The translations under genes were made by a program, and so were the position numbers. The notes under the pieces were generated by a model. That model was not told the DNA's origin, made no database searches, and saw only the letters and a program-made list of their open reading frames with translations. A stretch of DNA of 64,000 bases, taken from a virus. Below, piece after piece: positions 60,227 through 64,000 of the stretch. The first letter of the stretch is position 1. Each line of letters opens with the position of its first letter. Where the stretch lies: IMG/VR virus record IMGVR_UViG_3300009082_000017, positions 96,043-160,042 of that record, one strand, 5' to 3'.

Positions 60227-60417
60227 CACCAGATGAAGAAACTGATTTGGCAGAAAAATTAGTTCGACTAGTTTCACAATGTATGGAAGAAAAACACATC
60301 GCAAAGGAGAACTTAACTATTGATAATTTTTTAAATTGGGTCGTAGATAAGGCAAATAAATCTATTAAAAGAAAGAAGAAAAAAGATGAAATCCAAAACA
60401 TTAATATTTCTGTATAA
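60223..60417 (+). CDS. hypothetical charged protein, 64 aa
   Basis: GGAGACAAA and an ATG overlapping the previous stop. Ends in a Lys-rich stretch (KSIKRKKKKDEI). It overlaps the next gene by 32 bases. Confidence 0.5.
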   Translation: MTPDEETDLAEKLVRLVSQCMEEKHIAKENLTIDNFLNWVVDKANKSIKRKKKKDEIQNINISV

Positions 60418-60628
60418 CCCCGAAACTAAAGAATACGTTGAATCACTATCCAATGAATGTGACATTTCATGGTGCGATAGTTGGGTTGAGGCGATGGATT
60501 TTAGTGATATGTTTATTGTTAAGAGGTGGGTGAGAAGGTTAGGATTAGAGAATAAGTTTAGGGATTTGGGGTTAAAGTTGAAGTGGAAGAGAGTGTTAGT
60601 ATTTGATGGAGTTAGGGGTGTGGTATGA
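60386..60628 (+). CDS. hypothetical protein, 80 aa, with a coding dyad repeat
   Basis: KTLIFLYNPETKEYVESL and a basic C-terminus. A dyad repeat (60452-60471) encodes NECDIS, similar to HESNIS in the gene at 21732. The stop overlaps the next ATG. Confidence 0.5.
   Translation: MKSKTLIFLYNPETKEYVESLSNECDISWCDSWVEAMDFSDMFIVKRWVRRLGLENKFRDLGLKLKWKRVLVFDGVRGVV
60452..60471. repeat. worn dyad repeat inside a small gene
   Basis: AATGAAT-gtgaca-TTTCATG in the gene at 60386; encodes NECDIS. Confidence 0.55.
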
Positions 60629-61155
60629 TAATAGCGTTTGATTACGATATGGTCACGAGCGACACCATGGAATCTTGGTTGAGGATGTATAACAAAGATT
60701 TTAACGACAATCTTACAGTAGATAAAATTACGTCATGGGGAATCCAAGACTTTGTTAAGTCTGAAGCACGAGATGCCATTTTAGAATATGTAAATCGTCC
60801 AGAAGTATTTGAAAAATCAAAACCAATTTGCGGATCAGCACATGCTCTTTCTTATTTGAAATCACAAGGATATCGTATAATTTTTATATCTGTAAATAAT
60901 CCAGATAACGTAAAAAATAGATGGCTTAAGAAATATGGCTTTATAGAAAGTGATGATGATGTTGTAATCGCAACAGATAAGTCCCTCATAAAGTGCCAGT
61001 TTTTAGTTGACGATAATCCTAAAAATTTATTAAATATTGATGGTATTGGTATTTTATTTACCCAACCACACAATAAAAATATTGATTGGTTTCCAAGGGC
61101 GAATAATTGGCAAGAGGTTATTGGTATTATTGAGGGATGGTCTATAAATGAATAA
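60625..61155 (+). CDS. HAD-family 5'(3')-deoxyribonucleotidase-like protein
   Basis: 176 aa. FDYDMVTSDT is HAD motif I (DxD), IIFISVNN motif II, and FLVDDNPKNLL motif IV. This matches the NT5C-type nucleotidases found in phages, which dephosphorylate deoxynucleotides. It fits the dNMP kinase and reductase downstream. Confidence 0.72.
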   Translation: MIIAFDYDMVTSDTMESWLRMYNKDFNDNLTVDKITSWGIQDFVKSEARDAILEYVNRPEVFEKSKPICGSAHALSYLKSQGYRIIFISVNNPDNVKNRWLKKYGFIESDDDVVIATDKSLIKCQFLVDDNPKNLLNIDGIGILFTQPHNKNIDWFPRANNWQEVIGIIEGWSINE

Positions 61156-61879
61156 AGGAACTATTGATCTTAAAGGTCAACGTTTTGGTAGATTATTAGT
61201 TTTAGAACGATGTGAAAATAATTATTATGGAAGAACTTGCTGGCTTTGCAAATGTGACTGTGATGGCAAAATTGTAAAGATCACAACAAAATCTTTAAGA
61301 AACGGAGATACCCAGTCATGCGGCTGTCTCAATAAAGAACGTTTGTTTGAAAGTATAAAAAAATATAATACTTATGATCTAACTGGAGAATTTGGAGTTG
61401 GATATGACCATAAAGGAGATTCTTTCTTATTCGACAAAGAAGATTATGATAAAATAAAAAAATATTGTTGGATTGTGGCGGAGGAGTATGTAAAGGCATA
61501 TTCTATGGGAGATTTTTCTCATAAAATGATATATTTACATCGTCTAATTATGGGCATAGATGACAAAAATATAAAAATTGATCATGACAACAAAACACCA
61601 TCAGATAACAGAAAAAACAATTTAAGAATTGCAACTGACACACAAAATTTACAAAATTGTTCATTATCCATAAGAAATTCTAGCGGAGTAATTGGTGTTG
61701 ACTGGATGAAAAGTAGATGTAAATATAGGGCTAGAATTCAAGTGAATGGAGAAGGTATTCATTTGGGTGTTTTTAATAAAATAGAAAATGCTATTACTGC
61801 AAGACTTAAAGCAGAAAAAGAATATTTTAAAGAATTTGCTCCTCAAAAACATTTGTTCGAAGAATATGGAGTGATATAA
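61148..61879 (+). CDS. HNH-AP2 endonuclease (probable homing type)
   Basis: 243 aa. DLKGQRFGRLLVLERC, CKCDC...SCGC zinc part, LTGEFGVGYDHKGDSFLFD, IKIDHDNKTPSDNRKNNLRI (HNH) and AP2 SSGVIGVDWMKS. Intact paralogue of 50580 and of the broken 41488. Confidence 0.88.
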   Translation: MNKGTIDLKGQRFGRLLVLERCENNYYGRTCWLCKCDCDGKIVKITTKSLRNGDTQSCGCLNKERLFESIKKYNTYDLTGEFGVGYDHKGDSFLFDKEDYDKIKKYCWIVAEEYVKAYSMGDFSHKMIYLHRLIMGIDDKNIKIDHDNKTPSDNRKNNLRIATDTQNLQNCSLSIRNSSGVIGVDWMKSRCKYRARIQVNGEGIHLGVFNKIENAITARLKAEKEYFKEFAPQKHLFEEYGVI

Positions 61880-61882
61880 TAT

Positions 61883-62413
61883 ATGAAAGTTATACTTGTA
61901 TCTGGAAAAGCACAAAATGGAAAAGACTCCGTTGGGCAAATATTAAAAGAAAAGTTACAAGGAAGAACATTGATTCTTCACAATGCTGACTATTTAAAAT
62001 ATATAGCGAAAGAATATCTTGGATGGAACGGTATAAAAGATGAAAAATCTAGAACTCTGTTACAGAGACTTGGAACAGAAAGAGTAAGGGAAGAATTAAA
62101 ACATCCTTTATTTTGGGTTGAAAGAAGTTGCGATATTATTGATATATTATCAAACGACTTTGACTATTTCATAATTTGTGATTGCCGGTTCCGAAATGAA
62201 ATTTATCTTCCCCAAGCAAGATTCCCAGATAAAGTAATATCCATTAGAGTAGAAAGACTACATTTTGATAATGGATTAAGTGCAGAACAAAAACAACATT
62301 CGTCAGAAATTGATTTAGATCACTTCAAATTTGATTATAAAATTAAATCAGAAAGCGGAATAGATAATTTAAAAATAGAAGTAAATCGTATTGTACCATT
62401 TTTAGAAAAATAA
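61883..62413 (+). CDS. deoxynucleoside monophosphate kinase-like P-loop protein
   Basis: 176 aa. Walker A GKAQNGKDS is at residues 8-16; FIICDCRFRNEI is a Walker B-like strand; VERLHFDNGLSAEQKQHSSEIDL resembles the lid of phage dNMP kinases. It would feed dNDP/dNTP synthesis with the reductase that follows. Confidence 0.75.
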   Translation: MKVILVSGKAQNGKDSVGQILKEKLQGRTLILHNADYLKYIAKEYLGWNGIKDEKSRTLLQRLGTERVREELKHPLFWVERSCDIIDILSNDFDYFIICDCRFRNEIYLPQARFPDKVISIRVERLHFDNGLSAEQKQHSSEIDLDHFKFDYKIKSESGIDNLKIEVNRIVPFLEK

Positions 62414-62434
62414 ATTTATAGAAGGAGGTAGACG

Positions 62435-63250
62435 TTGACAGAAACATTTCCAAATGTAAGAAAATTATCAAAAACAGCAGAAAATATTTTAAAACAAAGA
62501 TACTATAATAAAGATGTGGGTGAAAGTTCATGGGAAGAATTGGTAGACAGGGTAATTAATAATGTAATCCCTGATAGTAAAAATAAAGAATTATCAAGAG
62601 AAATGATTTTAAATACATACTTTGTGCCCAACTCTCCTTGTTTGGTTAACGCTGGCAAAAGAGGTGCAGGATTAAGTGCTTGCTATGTAGTTGATTTCCC
62701 AGATACAATTGAGGGTATTTTTAAAACAAAACTTGATTTTGCTCTTATTGCTAGAAAAGGTGGTGGATGTGGAACTAGTCTAACTAAAATTAGACCAGAA
62801 GGGAATTCTGTAGCAGGTAGTACTCATGGATATGCTGGTGGCCCAATTAGATTCGCAGATACCATTTCACATGACGCAGAAGCTATGACTCAGGCAGGAT
62901 TCCGTAGCATGGCAATTATGTTTACCATTTCCGTATATCATCCAGATGTTATAAAATTCATTAATGCCAAACATGGTGAAAATGAAGAGGCTGAAGAAAA
63001 ACGTATTTCTAATGCCAATATGTCTGTAGTAGTTGATGATAAGTTTATGAATGCAGTAAAAAATGGAGAAAAATTCTGGACGGAATTTGATGGAGTAAAA
63101 TATCAAGAATATGACGCACGAACAGTATATGATTTAATTATTGATGGTGCATGGAGAAATGGAGAACCAGCTTTTCTTTTTAAAGGAGCGATAGATAAAT
63201 CTCCATATAATGAAGTTGGACAAGAAATATTTGGAACAAATCCGTGTTCT
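62435..63250 (+). CDS. nrdJ: ribonucleotide reductase, class II (NrdJ-like), exon 1
   Basis: TTG start after GAAGGAGGT. 272 codons encode FVPNSPCLVNAGKRG, GLSACYV, the RKGGGCGTSLTKIRP segment and end at TNPCS, in the radical-site region. The layout (no N-terminal ATP cone) and NPC-S-EQ context suggest the adenosylcobalamin-dependent class II enzyme, though class I cannot be fully excluded. The frame continues after the intron. Confidence 0.85.
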
Positions 63251-63465
63251 AGGTGATAGTTTGGATCACGTTAAAAATTCGGTGAATTGCTGGAAATCCC
63301 AAGTGGACAATCAGCAGCCAAGCACGATAAATAGCATAAAAGTATCGTGAAGGTTCAGAGACTAGATGGTGAGAAGCTTAATCAATAATCCGTCAAATAG
63401 CGCCGAAAACTCTAAATGAGTTATGATATAGTCCGACACTCTTAGCAATAAGAGATTACAGATTG
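63251..63465 (+). other. group I intron, 215 nt, without ORF
   Basis: It splits nrdJ between the Ser and Glu codons of NPCS-EQP. Core elements read in order: P (AATTGCTGGAAA, 63285), Q (AATCAGCAGCCAAG, 63309), R (GTTCAGAGACTA, 63353), S (ATGATATAGTCC, 63423). P1 forms between exon GTGTTCT and GGATCAC in the intron, with the expected terminal U-G pair. The intron ends in G. Splicing restores the frame exactly. Confidence 0.93.
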
Positions 63466-64000
63466 GAACAACCACTTCCTCCTAATGGAGTCTGCAATTT
63501 AGGTTCGTTGGATATAAGTAAATTTCTAAATAAAAATAAAGAAATTGATTGGGATAAATTAGATCTTGCAACAAGACTGGCTGTTGAATTCTTAGATAAT
63601 GTTATTGACAAAACCACATATCCAACGAAAGAAATCGAAAAATGGAGTTTTGACAATAGACCTATTGGCCCAGGAATAATGGGATATGCAGATTATCTTT
63701 TAATGACTCAAACCGCCTATGGTTCTGAAAAAGCCATTGAAGAATTAGAAAAAATACTTGATTTTATTTATAATATTGCCTTAGACGAATCAGAAAAACG
63801 CGGTAAAGAATTAGGTATTCCAGCCGAATGTTCTAAGTTGTTTAAGCCTCGCAGAAACATTACTATTATAACGATTGCTCCAACAGGAACAATAAGTTTA
63901 ATTGCGGGATGTTCATCAGGAATCGAGCCAGTGTTTTCTGAGATTACAATCAGAAATGATAAAACTGGTAGCTATACATTTGAAAACAACTTAGCGGGAA
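63466..64000 (+). CDS. nrdJ: ribonucleotide reductase, class II, exon 2 (partial)
   Basis: It resumes as EQPLPPNGVCNLGSLDIS, continues with RPIGPGIMGYADYLL and TIAPTGTISLIAGCSSGIEP, which are core RNR motifs, and runs off the window edge. The enzyme reduces ribonucleotides to deoxyribonucleotides for phage DNA synthesis. Confidence 0.9.

Overview
The window is a strongly AT-rich segment of what is most likely a large bacteriophage genome. Almost every gene lies on the + strand and is packed end to end, often with 1-17 base overlaps. TTG starts are common. Genes for DNA replication, nucleotide supply, DNA methylation and sugar transfer sit among dozens of very small proteins and at least nine selfish elements (TnpB, HNH, GIY-YIG, group I intron). 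No capsid, tail or terminase gene is visible, so this is the early/metabolic part of the genome. The host cannot be fixed from sequence. The promoters are sigma70/sigmaA type (TTGACA, 17 bases, mostly TGn plus a TAAACT-like -10), which fits many bacteria.

Layout. 1-10.7 kb: small genes, an HNH nuclease, a TnpB-like nuclease, a GNAT acetyltransferase, a radical SAM protein overlapping a deoxyribosyltransferase-like gene, a C5 and a Dam-type DNA methyltransferase, a secreted or anchored barrel protein, then a promoter and a structured RNA leader. 10.7-25.4 kb: a sugar/glycosylation island (RmlC, an RfbH-like dehydratase, a RmlD-like reductase, about ten glycosyltransferase-type proteins, two methyltransferases, one radical SAM enzyme) invaded by two GIY-YIG/AP2 genes and closed by a strong terminator. 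25.6-36.8 kb: a second TnpB, a tyrosine recombinase, about thirty small proteins, a CAU tRNA and a small heat-shock protein. 36.9-51.3 kb: the replication block (SSB-like, Sak4-like ATPase, DnaB-like helicase, TOPRIM primase, RecJ-like nuclease, DnaE polymerase, RecD2-like helicase), interrupted by HNH-AP2 genes. 51.3-60.6 kb: more small proteins and two N4/N6 DNA methyltransferases. 59.7-64 kb: nucleotide metabolism (ThyX-like, 5'-nucleotidase-like, dNMP kinase-like, class II ribonucleotide reductase with a compact group I intron).

The most unusual feature is a family of about 38 short dyads, (C/A)ATGAAA-N6-TTTCAT(G/T), with a constant arm length and an almost invariant 6-base variable centre. 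They sit at gene junctions in the three small-gene regions. The left arm usually carries the stop codon of the upstream gene, and the next ribosome binding site follows directly. They are almost absent from the glycosylation and replication blocks. No system known to me explains them. Other unexplained structure: a folded leader at 10.13-10.36 kb, two single-gene cassettes enclosed by long-range inverted repeats, and two promoters flanked by inverted repeats.

Starts were moved from the longest possible frame where a ribosome binding site pointed to an internal codon. Functions rest on motifs read by eye; no database search was possible.
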